64,000 nt of DNA from JACDBZ01 sp036262075 (GTDB lineage: Bacteria; Chloroflexota; Limnocylindria; QHBO01), in assembly GCA_036262075.1 (NCBI GenBank), contig DATAJO010000004.1, forward strand, positions 62,001-126,000. The letters are read 5' to 3'. A model generated the notes under the pieces. It was not told the origin of the DNA, made no database searches, and worked only from the letters and a program-made list of their open reading frames with translations. Position numbers and translations under genes: made by a program. Below, piece after piece: positions 33,757 to 43,315 of this stretch. Every line of letters begins with the position of its first letter. Positions within the stretch are counted from its first letter, which is position 1.

Positions 33757-35666
33757 CGCTCACCACCTCCAGGGCCGAAGCCGACGCGTCGGCCGACCCG
33801 ACGGCCGAGACGGTCGTCCTCGCCTACTCCGGCGGCCTCGACACCTCGGTCGCCGTCCCGTGGCTGCGCGAGACACGCGGCGTCGAGGTCGTGACGCTCA
33901 CCGTCGACGTCGGCGCCGGCGCCGCGTCCGATGCGGTCCTGGCCCGCGCGCTGGCGGGCGGCGCGAAGCAGGCCCTCGCCGTCGACGCGCGCGAGGCGTT
34001 CGTCACCGACTTCGTGTGGCCGACGCTCCAAGCCGGCGCTCGCTACCAGGGCGTCTACCCGCTGGCCACGGCCATCGCCCGGCCGCTCATCGCGCGGCTG
34101 CTCGTCGAGGTCGCGCACCAGACCGGCGCCACGAGCGTGGCCCACGGCTGCACCGGCAAGGGCAACGACCAGGTCCGCTTCGACGTCGCGGTCGCGGCGC
34201 TCGACCCGACCCTGAAGGTCATCGCGCCGATGCGGGTCGGGATGGGCATGAACCGCGACGAGGAGGTCGCCTACGCCCAGGCCCGGGGCATCGAGCTCGA
34301 CTTCGCGCCGAGCTCGCCGTACAGCATCGACGTCAACCTCTGGGGCCGCTCGGCCGAGGCCGGCATCCTCGAGGACCCGTGGACGGCACCGCCGGCCGAC
34401 GCGTACGCCTGGACCGTCGACCCGGCCGATGCGCCGCGCGAGCCGACCGAGATCGTCATCGGCTTCGCGAACGGCATCCCGGTCAGCCTCGACGGCCAGA
34501 AGCTCGGCGGCGCCGAGCTCATCGATCGGCTCAACCAGCTCGCCGGCTCGTACGGGATCGGGCGCATCGACCACGTCGAGGATCGGCTCGTCGGCATCAA
34601 GAGCCGCGAGGTGTACGAGGCCCCGGCCGCGGTCGTCCTCCACCAGGCCCACGACGCGATCGAGGGGCTGACGCTCAGCCGCGAGCTGCTCGCCTTCAAG
34701 CGCCAGGTCGCCGATCGGTTCGCCACGCTCGCCTACGACGGCCTGTGGTTCAGCGAGCTCGCACGCGCGCTGCGCGCGTTCGTGACCTGGACCCAGCGCC
34801 ACGTCACCGGCGAGGTGCGGCTGCGGTTCAGCGCCGGCAGCTCGGCCGTCGTCGGTCGCCGCTCGCCGCACTCGCTGTACGACCTGACGCTCGCCAGCTA
34901 CGGCGGCGAGGACACGTTCGACCACGAGGCGGCGGTCGGGTTCATCAAGCTGTGGGGCCTGCCGGTCCGGACGCAGGCCGCGGTCCGCGGTCCGTTCGAG
35001 GACCCCGACGAGCAGCCGCTCATCGGCCGGCTCCAGACGGTGCGCCGCGAGGCGGGCACGCCGGCCGCCACGACCGCCAACGGGTCCGAGCCCGCGACCG
35101 CCGGGACCACGCCGCAGGAGGAGCAGGAGCAGGGGCAGGAGCGCGAGCCGGCGCCGGCGCGCCGGGCCACGGCCCCCGAGCCGGCGATGGTCGTCGCGCC
35201 GCTGACCGCCGGAGCGAGCTTCCAGCGCCGCGCCCGGCTGTCCGACGTCGACGCCATCCTCGCCATCAACGAGCGCTACGCGCGGCGGGGCATCCTCCTG
35301 TCCCGGACCCGCGAGGAGGTCGCCGAGGCGATCGACACGTTCCGGGTGTGCGAGCTCGACGGCGAGGTCGTCGGCATCGCGGCGCTGCGCGACTACGGCG
35401 ACGGGCTCGGCGAGCTGCGCTCGCTGGCTGTCATGGACCGGGCGCAGGGCCGCGGCTTCGGCGAGATGCTGGTGCGGGCGATCGTGAAGGACGCGAAGGC
35501 GGCCGGCATCGGCAAGCTCTACGTCCTCACCGCCAACCCCGGCTACTTCGCGCTCCATGGCTTCGAGGAGGTCCCGTGGGAGGACGTGCCCGAGGTGCTC
35601 GACGCGGACCGCGCGTCGGGGATCGCGCGCCGGCGCTGGAACACCGCCATGGTGCTGACGCCGTGA
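33753..35666 (+). CDS. argG: Argininosuccinate synthase fused to N-acetylglutamate synthase domain
   Basis: This 637-aa two-domain enzyme has a standard argininosuccinate synthase at residues ~1-430 (ATP P-loop AYSGGLDTSV, HGCTGKGNDQVRF, SPYSIDVNLWGRS) that condenses citrulline and aspartate. A ~45-residue Ala/Glu/Gln/Pro linker follows. Residues ~479-637 form a GNAT acetyltransferase of the short N-acetylglutamate-synthase (ArgA-S) type, with acetyl-CoA loop RAQGRGFGEML, VLTANPGYFALHGFEEV and a C-terminal RRRWNTAMVL. Both activities belong to arginine synthesis, one near the end and one at the entry. It overlaps argH and argF by 4 nt each. Confidence 0.93.
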   Translation: MTLTTSRAEADASADPTAETVVLAYSGGLDTSVAVPWLRETRGVEVVTLTVDVGAGAASDAVLARALAGGAKQALAVDAREAFVTDFVWPTLQAGARYQGVYPLATAIARPLIARLLVEVAHQTGATSVAHGCTGKGNDQVRFDVAVAALDPTLKVIAPMRVGMGMNRDEEVAYAQARGIELDFAPSSPYSIDVNLWGRSAEAGILEDPWTAPPADAYAWTVDPADAPREPTEIVIGFANGIPVSLDGQKLGGAELIDRLNQLAGSYGIGRIDHVEDRLVGIKSREVYEAPAAVVLHQAHDAIEGLTLSRELLAFKRQVADRFATLAYDGLWFSELARALRAFVTWTQRHVTGEVRLRFSAGSSAVVGRRSPHSLYDLTLASYGGEDTFDHEAAVGFIKLWGLPVRTQAAVRGPFEDPDEQPLIGRLQTVRREAGTPAATTANGSEPATAGTTPQEEQEQGQEREPAPARRATAPEPAMVVAPLTAGASFQRRARLSDVDAILAINERYARRGILLSRTREEVAEAIDTFRVCELDGEVVGIAALRDYGDGLGELRSLAVMDRAQGRGFGEMLVRAIVKDAKAAGIGKLYVLTANPGYFALHGFEEVPWEDVPEVLDADRASGIARRRWNTAMVLTP

Positions 35667-36640
35667 CCTCGGTGCAGGCTGCCCGGCCACGGGCGCTGCG
35701 CGCCCCGCGGCTGGCCGACTACCTGTCGTCGGCCGATCTCGACGCGGCCGGCCAGGAGCGGATCCTCGCGCGCGCGGCCCGGCTCCGCGAGCAGCGGCGG
35801 CTCGGGCGCGTCCCGCATCCCCTCCACGGCCGGCAGATCGCGCTCCTGTTCGAGAAGCCGAGCCTGCGGACGCGGGTGACGTTCGACGTCGGCATCACGG
35901 CCCTCGGCGGCCACGCCATCTACCTCGGGCCGGAGGAGGTCGCCATCGGCCGGCGCGAGTCGGCGACCGACGTCGGCCGCAACCTGGGCCGATGGGTGGA
36001 CGCCATCGTGTCGCGCACCTTCGGACACGGCACGCTCGTCGAGCTGGCGGAGGCCGCATCGGTCCCGGTCGTGAACGCCCTGTCGGACCGCGAGCACCCG
36101 TGCCAGGCGCTGGCCGATGTGCTGACCCTGCGCCAGCATCTCGGCGAGCTCCGCGGCCGCACGCTCGCGTTCGTCGGCGACGGGAACAACGTCTGCCACT
36201 CGCTGCTGCTGGCCGGGGCGCTGGCCGGCCTCCACGTCCGCGTCGCCACGCCGCGCGGCTACGAGCCGGATCCGGCGATCGTCGAGCAGGCGGCGGCGAC
36301 GGCGCACGAGCACGGCGGCTCGGTCACCGGCTTCACGCTTCCGGCCGATGCCGTGGCAGGGGCCGACGCGGTCTACACGGACGCCTGGACGAGCATGGGA
36401 GCCGAGGCCGAGGCCGACCTGCGGCGGCTGCGGTTCGCCGGCTACCGGGTCGACAGCGACCTCCTCGCCCTCGGCCGGCCCGATGCGCTCGTCATGCACT
36501 GCCTGCCCGCCCACCGCGGCGAGGAGATCACCGACGAGGTGATCGACGGCCCACGCTCCGTCGTGCTCGACCAGGCCGAGAACCGGCTCTACGTCCAGCA
36601 GGCGATCCTCGTCGAGCTGCTGGCGCCGGACTCGGCGTAA
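35663..36640 (+). CDS. argF: Ornithine carbamoyltransferase
   Basis: This 325-aa transcarbamylase forms citrulline. The carbamoyl-phosphate loop is FEKPSLRTRVTF (Ser-Leu-Arg-Thr-Arg), then SDREHPCQALAD, the ornithine loop TDAWTSMG and the catalytic HCLPAHRGEE are present. The GTG at 35663 overlaps the TGA of argG/A (GTGA) and gives the usual family length. No carbamoyl-phosphate synthase gene is in the window. It is the last gene before a two-component pair. Confidence 0.95.
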   Translation: MTSVQAARPRALRAPRLADYLSSADLDAAGQERILARAARLREQRRLGRVPHPLHGRQIALLFEKPSLRTRVTFDVGITALGGHAIYLGPEEVAIGRRESATDVGRNLGRWVDAIVSRTFGHGTLVELAEAASVPVVNALSDREHPCQALADVLTLRQHLGELRGRTLAFVGDGNNVCHSLLLAGALAGLHVRVATPRGYEPDPAIVEQAAATAHEHGGSVTGFTLPADAVAGADAVYTDAWTSMGAEAEADLRRLRFAGYRVDSDLLALGRPDALVMHCLPAHRGEEITDEVIDGPRSVVLDQAENRLYVQQAILVELLAPDSA

Positions 36641-36662
36641 GCTCGACCACCAGAGGAGACCG

Positions 36663-37943
36663 ATGTCCGCGTCCCGCGCCCCCGAGCACGACCCTGCCGG
36701 TGCGCCCGCGGTCACGACGGTCGCCGAGGCCGATGAGCTCGCCGCGCTGCGCGAGATCGTCCAGCTCGGGTCGACGGCGCCGACCTGGGACGAGCTCATG
36801 CAGCTCATCGTCGACCGCTCGACGGTGGCGATGCATGCCGAGGTCTGCTCGCTCTACCTCGTCGACCGCGACCTGGGCGGGCTGACGCTGGCCGCCACGA
36901 ACGGCGTCGACCGCCAGCACGTCGGGGTGGCGCGCCTGCGCATCGGCGAGGGCATCACCGGCATCGCCGCCGCGGAACGCGGTCCGGTGGTGAGCACCGA
37001 CCTCCCGAACGACCCGCGCTGCGCCTGGATCCGTGGCGTCGACCACGAGCGCTTCACGTCGATCCTGGCCGTGCCGCTCATGGTCGGCGAGCGGGTCATC
37101 GGCGTGCTCAACGTGAAGACCGAGGCCCGGCGCGACTTCCCGCCGAGCGAGGTGCGGCGCCTGATGACGATCGCGTCGCTCCTCGCCGGCGTCGTCGAGC
37201 GGCGGCGGCTCCACCTCGAGACCGAGGCGCAGCTCGACGCGGTGCGCTCGATCGACCAGGCGCGGGCCGAGCTCATCGCCGTCGTCACCCACCAGCTCCG
37301 CACGCCGCTCGCCGTGGTGCGCGCCTACCTCGACCTCCTCGCCGAGCGTGCCGGCGGCGCCGGCGGCGGCGGGAACGACGCCGAGGTCCGCGAGTGGCAT
37401 GCCGCGGCCACCGGCCAGGTCGCGCACCTCGACGAGCTCGTGTCGACGATCCTCGACACCGTGCGGGCCGATCGGCTGCTGACGATCGAGGTCGAGCCGT
37501 TCGCCGTCGGCGCCGTGATCGACGAGGTGCTGACCCGGCTCGCGCCGCTCCTGCGGCGCCATCGGCTCGAGCGCTACGAGGAGGGCGACCGGCTGGCCCT
37601 CGGCGACCCCGCGCGGCTCGTCCAGGTGCTCGAGCTGCTGCTCGAGAACGCGGCGAAGTACGCGCCGGACGGGGCGAGCGTGGTCGTCGCCGACTGGACC
37701 GAGCAGAACGAGGTCCGCGTCGCCGTCGGCGACGACGGTCCGGGCATCCCGCCCGAGCTGCGCGAGAGCGTGTTCGAGCCGTTCGTGCGCCTCGACGACG
37801 GCGGCCGGCCGGGCGCGGGGATCGGCCTGTTCGCCGCGCGCCGCCTGACCACGGCGATGGGCGGCCGGCTGTGGATCGAGGACAAGATCGCCGGCGGCTC
37901 GCAGTTCGTCATCGCCCTGCCCGCAGCGAGCGAGGACCGATGA
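36663..37943 (+). CDS. GAF-domain sensor histidine kinase
   Basis: This 426-aa soluble kinase has a GAF domain at residues ~40-180 (EVCSLYLVDRDLGGLTLAATNG, RIGEGITGIAA, LAVPLMVGERVIGVLNVKT). The dimerisation/phosphoacceptor domain has VVTHQLRTPLAVV (~215), followed by an N-box LLENAAKYAPDG, G1 DDGPGIPPEL and G2 GAGIGLFAARRL. The GAF ligand is unknown. AGGAGA lies close before the ATG. The gene overlaps the response regulator by 4 nt, giving a matched two-component pair placed between argF and the Glu synthase gene. Confidence 0.92.
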   Translation: MSASRAPEHDPAGAPAVTTVAEADELAALREIVQLGSTAPTWDELMQLIVDRSTVAMHAEVCSLYLVDRDLGGLTLAATNGVDRQHVGVARLRIGEGITGIAAAERGPVVSTDLPNDPRCAWIRGVDHERFTSILAVPLMVGERVIGVLNVKTEARRDFPPSEVRRLMTIASLLAGVVERRRLHLETEAQLDAVRSIDQARAELIAVVTHQLRTPLAVVRAYLDLLAERAGGAGGGGNDAEVREWHAAATGQVAHLDELVSTILDTVRADRLLTIEVEPFAVGAVIDEVLTRLAPLLRRHRLERYEEGDRLALGDPARLVQVLELLLENAAKYAPDGASVVVADWTEQNEVRVAVGDDGPGIPPELRESVFEPFVRLDDGGRPGAGIGLFAARRLTTAMGGRLWIEDKIAGGSQFVIALPAASEDR

Positions 37944-38662
37944 GCCCCGAGCGCCTCCGCATCCTCGTCATCGACGACGAGCCGGCCATGGTCGGCGCCG
38001 TGGCGGCCCTCGTCGGCAGCGCCGGGCACCGGGTCGTGGCCGCCTACGACGGCGACGAGGCGCTGCGCGCGTACGACGCGCAGCAGCCCGACCTCGTCAT
38101 CCTCGACCTCGCCATGCCGGGCCTCGACGGGCTGGCGGTGTGTACCGAGATCCGGCGCCGCGGCTCGACGCCGATCATCGTGCTGTCCGGCGAGGGCGAG
38201 GAGGCGGCCAAGGTCGAGGCCCTCGACGCCGGCGCCGACGACTACGTCACGAAGCCGTTCGGCAAGGACGAGCTCCTCGCCCGCATCCGCGCGGTGTCCC
38301 GCCGTCGTGCGACGCACGACGAGCGGCCGGTCGGCTCGATCCGCGTCGACCGCCGCAACCACGAGGCCCGGGTCGGCGAGACGCTCCTGCGGCTGACGCC
38401 GATCGAGTTCGCGCTCCTCGACGCCCTCGTCTCCGCCCGCGGCGACCTCGTGCCGCATGCCGAGCTCCTGCGCGCCGGCTGGCCGGACGAGCCCGATCCC
38501 GATCCGCTGTGGGCCAAGCCGCACCTCGCCCGGCTGCGCGCCAAGCTGCGCGCGGCGGGTGCCGCGGTGCCGACGCCGGTCCGCGCCGTCGGCTATCGGC
38601 TCACCGAGCCGCAGCTCACCGAGCCGCGGCGAGGGGCGCAGGCTCGCCGATCGGCAGGCTGA
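37940..38662 (+). CDS. OmpR-family response regulator
   Basis: This 240-aa regulator has a receiver domain (residues 1-~120; acidic IDDEP, phosphoacceptor Asp in VILDLAMPG at ~57, Lys in DDYVTKPFG) and a winged-helix DNA-binding domain (~130-230; RLTPIEFALLDALVSARGDLV, HLARLRAKLRAAG, VRAVGYRL). It is coupled to the GAF kinase. Its 3' end overlaps the convergent gltB by 47 bp. The regulon is unknown; the flanking arg and glt genes are candidates only by proximity. Confidence 0.93.
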   Translation: MSPERLRILVIDDEPAMVGAVAALVGSAGHRVVAAYDGDEALRAYDAQQPDLVILDLAMPGLDGLAVCTEIRRRGSTPIIVLSGEGEEAAKVEALDAGADDYVTKPFGKDELLARIRAVSRRRATHDERPVGSIRVDRRNHEARVGETLLRLTPIEFALLDALVSARGDLVPHAELLRAGWPDEPDPDPLWAKPHLARLRAKLRAAGAAVPTPVRAVGYRLTEPQLTEPRRGAQARRSAG

Positions 38663-41600
38663 CGGTCGCCGGCTCGGACCGCGGCTCGACGACGACGAAC
38701 CGCTCCGGCCGCCAGTCGGCGAGCAGCCGGGCCGCGACCGGGCTGCCCTCGGCCGAGTGCACGGCGAGAAGCTCGCGGAGCGGCCGCTCGTCAGCCGCCT
38801 CGAGCGCGCGCCACGCGACGCTCTCGGAGCTGAGCCGGCCGTCCAGGCCATCGGCGTCGAGGAGGTAGGCCCGGCCGCCGGTCATCCCGGCCCCGAAGCT
38901 CGGCCCGACCTCGCCGAGGACGACGACGATCCCGCCGGTCATGTACTCGCAGCCGTGGGCGCCGATGCCCTCGACCACCGCCCGCGCGCCGCTGTTGCGG
39001 ACGGCGAACCGCATCCCGGCCCGACCGACGACGTGGAGCGCGCCGCCGGTGGCGCCGTACAGGCACACGTTGCCGGCCAGCGCCTGTCCGTCCGGGCCGG
39101 CGGCCGGCTTGACGATGATCGTGCCGCCCGACAGGCCCTTGCCGACGTAGTCGTTCGCCTCGCCGGTCACCTCGATCCGCATGCCGGCCACGGCGAACGC
39201 GCCGAGCGACTGCCCGGCCGAGCCGGTGAGCTCGTAGTGGACGTGCGGCAGCTGGCGCGGCTCGGGCCGCCGTGAGAGCGCGCCCGCCAGCCGGGCGCCG
39301 ATGCTCCGATCGCGGGTCGAGACCCGCTCGCGCAGGATCGCGCGCCGGCCTTGCTCCACCTGCTCGAGGATGCCGGCGACCGCATCGGTCTCGATGGTCT
39401 CGTCAGCCGGACGGCCGGCGTACCGCGGGCGGTCCTTCGGCGGAAGGTCGCGGATGCGACCATCGGCAACCCAGCGCGGGGCGCCGACCACGCGGTCGAG
39501 CTGCAGCGTCGACCGTCCATTGACGCTCAGCAGATCCGCGCGGCCGACGACCTCGCCCAGGCTCCGCGCACCGATCGACGCCAGCTCGCGGCGGACGTCC
39601 TCGGCGATCGCGGTGAAGAAGGCGACGACCTGCTCCGGGGTGCCGGTGAACTTCGCGCGCAGGTCCTCGCGCTGCGTGGCGATCCCGGTCGGGCAGGTGT
39701 CGAGATGACATTGGCGCGCCATGTCGCAGCCGATGGCGACGAGCGCCGCGGTCCCGAAGCCGTACTCCTCGGCTCCCAGCAGCGCGGCGACGAGCACGTC
39801 GCGGCCGGTCTGGAGGCCGCCGTCGGTCCGCAGCGCGACGCGGTCGCGCAGCCGGTTGCGGACGAGGACCTGGTGGACCTCGGCCAGGCCGAGCTCCCAC
39901 GGCAGGCCGGCGTGCTTGATCGAGCTCAGCGGGGAGGCCCCGGTGCCGCCGCTGTGGCCGGCGACCATGACGTAGTCGGCGTGCGCCTTCGCCACCCCGG
40001 CGGCGATGGTGCCGATGCCGGCGCCGGCCACGAGCTTCACGCCGATCCGTGCCCGCGGGTTCACGGCCCGCAGGTCGGCGATGAGCTGGGCGAGGTCCTC
40101 GATCGAGTAGATGTCGTGGTGCGGCGGCGGGCTGATCATCGTCATGCCGGGCTGCCCGCGGCGGAGCGCCGCGATGAAGGCGGTCGCCTTCTTGCCGGGC
40201 AGCTGGCCGCCCTCGCCGGGCTTCGAGCCCTGGCTGATCTTGATCTCGAGCTGGTCGGCGCGGGCGAGGTACTCGGCCGTGACGCCGAAGCGGGCCGAGG
40301 CGACCTGCTTGATCGCCGCGTCGCGCCGGTCGCCGGAGGGGTCGTCCGCGTACCACGACGGGTCCTCGCCGCCCTCGCCCGAGTTCGAGCTGGCCCCCAG
40401 CCGCGCCATGCCGATGCTGATCGCCTGGTGGGCCTCGGGCGACAGGGCCCCGAGGCTCATCGCCGAGCTGACGAAGCGCCGCACGATGCTCGACGCCGGC
40501 TCGACCTCGTCGAGCGACAGCGGGTCACCGAGCGGACGCAGCGCCAGGAGGTCGCGCGGCTGGCGGGGCGGGCCGTCGGTCACCGTGGCGCGGTAGGCCT
40601 CGAGCAGCTCCACGGTGTCCGCGTCGGGTGCCGCGAGCGCCTGGGTCGCCTTCACGACCCGCGGCGCGAAGGCGTGCGCCTCGCCGGTGGCGCGGAAGCG
40701 GACGAGCCCCGGGTCCTCGAGGGCGGGCGGCTCGCCGCGGAACGCGCGCCGGTGGAGCTCGATGACGGATCGCCCGATGTCGTCGAGGCCGATCGTCCCC
40801 GGCCACGACCCGGCGGCCGGGAAGCAGCGCGCCACGACGGTCGCGTCGAGGCCGACGGCGTCGAACAGCTGCCCGCCACGGTACGAGGCGAGCGTGCTGA
40901 TCCCCATCCGGGCCAGCACCTTGCGCAGCCCGGCCTCGAGGGCGCGGATCGCGTTGGCGCGCGCGTCGGCCGGCTCGAGGTCCTCGGTGCCACGCCCGCC
41001 GGCCTGCTCCGTGGCGAGCTCCATGAGCAGCCACGGATGCACGGCCGATGCGCCCGAGGCGACGAGCATGGCCACGTCGTGGACGTCGAACGTCGAGCCC
41101 GACTCGGCGACGACGTCGGTCCGCGAGCGGCGGCCGGCCGCCACGAGCTCCGCGTTCACCCGGCCCACGGCGAGGATCGCCGGGATCGGCGCGCGGCGGC
41201 GGTCGAGGGCGCGGTCCGTCAGCAGCACGACCTCGGCGCCGCGACGCGAGGCGGCGAGCGCCTGGCGCGCGAGCCGCGCGAGCGCGAAGACCAGGCCGCG
41301 CGGACCGCGGTCGGTGGCCCACGTCGCGTCGAGCACGGCGACGCGCTCGGCACCGATGCGGTCGAGGAGCGCCGCGAGGCCATCGGCGTCGAGGACCGGG
41401 CCGTCGACGACGACCGTCGAGCCACCGCGCCCGTCGAGCAGCCCCGGTTGCCGGCCGATCGCCATGCGCAGCGACATCACCGCCCGCTCGCGCTCCGGAT
41501 CGATGGCGGGGTTCGTGACCTGCGCGAACGCCTGGCGCAGGAACGCGGTCACCCGGCGCGGCCGGGTGGCGAGCGGCGCGAGCGGCGTGTCGTCGCCCAT

Positions 41601-43097
41601 GCTCCAGATCGCCTCGTGGGCCTCGGTCGCCATCGGCTTCACGACCTGGCGCACGATCTCGGCGTCCAGGCCGAGCGCCACGCGATGCCGCGCGGTCGAG
41701 GGCGCCGGTGGCGCATGGAGGACGCGCGAGGCGACGCGCGCAATCTGCGCCGGGGGTTGCCGGCGCGGACGGTCGGCCGACGGGCCGCGCACGACGCCCG
41801 AGCGCAGGTCGACGACGACCATCTCGCCCGGGCCGAGCCGATGGCGCGCCGTGACGCGCGCCGCGTCCAGCCCGACGCTCCCCGCCTCCGACGACACGAT
41901 GACGAGGCCGTCGTCGGTCGAGGCCATGGCCAGGGGCCGGAGGCCGTTGCGGTCGAGGAGCGCGCCGACGGTCATGCCGTCGCCGAACACGAGCGCCGCG
42001 GGGCCGTCCCACGCCTCGCTGCGGGCCGGCATCGGCTCGGGCGGCCCGCCGAGGCCCTCGGCGGCCGGCACGAGCGTCGAGATCGCCTCGTCGACCGGCA
42101 TCCCGCCCAGGACGAGGAGCTCGACCGCGTCGTCGAGCGACAGCGAGTCCGAGCCGTCCTCGCTCACCAGCGGACCGGCCTCGACGAGGCGCCGGACCCA
42201 CGCCGCCGACCCGAGGTCGTGGCGCCGGCCGCGCATCCGCTCGCGGTTCGATCGGACGGTGTTGATCTCGCCGTTGTGCGCGAGGAACGCGAACGGCTGG
42301 GCCAGCCGCCACGACGGGAACGTGTTCGTGCTGTAGCGCTGGTGGAAGATCGCGTAGCGCGCGTCGAGGTCGCCGGCACGCAGGTCGGCGTAGAAGCGGC
42401 CGAGCTCGCCGCCCACGAACAGGCCCCTGTAGACGATCGTGTCGGCCGACAGCGAGGCGAGCGTCAGGCCCTCGAGCTCCGGCCGATCGGCCACCGCGGC
42501 ATGGACGAGCCGCCGCGCGACCGCCAGCGACCGGGCGAAGCCGATGCGGCTCAGCCGCCGCTCGGCGACGACGATCGCCTGGGCCACGACCGGCGTCGTG
42601 CCGGCCCGGCGCCCCGCGACGAGCGATCCATCGACCGGCACGGCCCGCCACCCGGCGACGCGGACCCCGGCGTCCGCGACCCGCTCCTCGACCAGGGTCC
42701 TCGCCGCCTCGACCGCCTCGGGCGGCAGGAAGGCCATCCCGATCGCCACTCGCCGGCCGGGCGCGAGGTCCACCCCCGCCTCGGCGAGGAGGCGGCGACG
42801 GAAGCGCCGGCCGATCGGGACCTGGATGCCGGCGCCGTCGCCGGTGCGGTCATCGGCGCCGCGGGCGCCGCGATGCGCGAGCGCCGCGAGGGCCTCGAGC
42901 GCCATCGGCACGACGCGCGCCGTCGAGGCGCCGGTCGTATCGGCGACGAAGCCGACGCCGCAGGCGTCGTGCTCGTATCGGGGGTCGTACAGCGGGGCGT
43001 CGATCGGCCTGAGCGGCGGCGGCGTCGGCATCGGTTCGCATCGGCTCCGTGCGGCGGTGGTCCCCATGCTCGGGCCGCGCCGCGCGGATGTCGGCAC
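38616..43097 (-). CDS. gltB: Glutamate synthase large subunit
   Basis: This 1493-aa enzyme makes glutamate from glutamine and 2-oxoglutarate. The propeptide ends before the N-terminal nucleophile Cys in EHDACGVGFVAD (C46 from the longest start). The N-terminal glutaminase domain (to ~430) is followed by the central domain. The FMN/2-oxoglutarate domain (ISPPPHHDIYSIEDLAQLI, MVAGHSGGTGASPLSS, and the cluster motif CHLDTCPTGIATQ) and a C-terminal glycine-rich beta-helix (GLSGGTIIVKP) follow. The start may be 43097 (GTG), 43067 or 43031; only the propeptide length changes. No gltD is in the window. Confidence 0.95.
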   Translation of the reverse strand: MPTSARRGPSMGTTAARSRCEPMPTPPPLRPIDAPLYDPRYEHDACGVGFVADTTGASTARVVPMALEALAALAHRGARGADDRTGDGAGIQVPIGRRFRRRLLAEAGVDLAPGRRVAIGMAFLPPEAVEAARTLVEERVADAGVRVAGWRAVPVDGSLVAGRRAGTTPVVAQAIVVAERRLSRIGFARSLAVARRLVHAAVADRPELEGLTLASLSADTIVYRGLFVGGELGRFYADLRAGDLDARYAIFHQRYSTNTFPSWRLAQPFAFLAHNGEINTVRSNRERMRGRRHDLGSAAWVRRLVEAGPLVSEDGSDSLSLDDAVELLVLGGMPVDEAISTLVPAAEGLGGPPEPMPARSEAWDGPAALVFGDGMTVGALLDRNGLRPLAMASTDDGLVIVSSEAGSVGLDAARVTARHRLGPGEMVVVDLRSGVVRGPSADRPRRQPPAQIARVASRVLHAPPAPSTARHRVALGLDAEIVRQVVKPMATEAHEAIWSMGDDTPLAPLATRPRRVTAFLRQAFAQVTNPAIDPERERAVMSLRMAIGRQPGLLDGRGGSTVVVDGPVLDADGLAALLDRIGAERVAVLDATWATDRGPRGLVFALARLARQALAASRRGAEVVLLTDRALDRRRAPIPAILAVGRVNAELVAAGRRSRTDVVAESGSTFDVHDVAMLVASGASAVHPWLLMELATEQAGGRGTEDLEPADARANAIRALEAGLRKVLARMGISTLASYRGGQLFDAVGLDATVVARCFPAAGSWPGTIGLDDIGRSVIELHRRAFRGEPPALEDPGLVRFRATGEAHAFAPRVVKATQALAAPDADTVELLEAYRATVTDGPPRQPRDLLALRPLGDPLSLDEVEPASSIVRRFVSSAMSLGALSPEAHQAISIGMARLGASSNSGEGGEDPSWYADDPSGDRRDAAIKQVASARFGVTAEYLARADQLEIKISQGSKPGEGGQLPGKKATAFIAALRRGQPGMTMISPPPHHDIYSIEDLAQLIADLRAVNPRARIGVKLVAGAGIGTIAAGVAKAHADYVMVAGHSGGTGASPLSSIKHAGLPWELGLAEVHQVLVRNRLRDRVALRTDGGLQTGRDVLVAALLGAEEYGFGTAALVAIGCDMARQCHLDTCPTGIATQREDLRAKFTGTPEQVVAFFTAIAEDVRRELASIGARSLGEVVGRADLLSVNGRSTLQLDRVVGAPRWVADGRIRDLPPKDRPRYAGRPADETIETDAVAGILEQVEQGRRAILRERVSTRDRSIGARLAGALSRRPEPRQLPHVHYELTGSAGQSLGAFAVAGMRIEVTGEANDYVGKGLSGGTIIVKPAAGPDGQALAGNVCLYGATGGALHVVGRAGMRFAVRNSGARAVVEGIGAHGCEYMTGGIVVVLGEVGPSFGAGMTGGRAYLLDADGLDGRLSSESVAWRALEAADERPLRELLAVHSAEGSPVAARLLADWRPERFVVVEPRSEPATVSLPIGEPAPLAAAR

Positions 43098-43166
43098 CGC
43101 GACGGTTACGTCTGGCGTGCATCCCGGGGCCGATTCCGCCCGCCGATCGCAACCGAATCACAATCG

Positions 43167-43185
43167 TTGACAGCCCTGCTAGCGT
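43167..43185 (+). promoter_or_regulatory. TTGACA-N7-TAGCGT element before the met leader
   Basis: TTGACA (43167-43172) and TAGCGT (43180-43185) are only 7 nt apart, and TAGCGT is 10 nt before the leader ATG at 43196. The identical arrangement precedes the dap leader near 56.3 kb. Confidence 0.5.
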
Positions 43186-43195
43186 CGAAGACGGA

Positions 43196-43276
43196 ATGCA
43201 CCCCGATCATCACGTCCCGCACTACACCACCATGTGTATGCCCTGGCGGCCCCGCCGCCTGGAGGACTGCGCCTGA
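43196..43276 (+). CDS. Leader peptide of metYX (26 aa, Met-Cys-Met)
   Basis: This short ORF begins MHPDHHVPHYTTMCMPW and ends in DCA, with three Met and two Cys codons. The ATG-TGT-ATG run lies just before GGCGG-loop-CCGCC in the message. It is followed by a large hairpin (43272-43305) and an intrinsic terminator. The segment CGGCCCCG (43247-43254) can pair with CGGGGCCG (43312-43319), which would break the terminator. This geometry fits a peptide-dependent attenuator that senses Met or Cys supply. Confidence 0.55.
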   Translation: MHPDHHVPHYTTMCMPWRPRRLEDCA

Positions 43277-43315
43277 GCGCCGTGCACTGATCGCACCCGT
43301 TCAGGACTGATCGGG

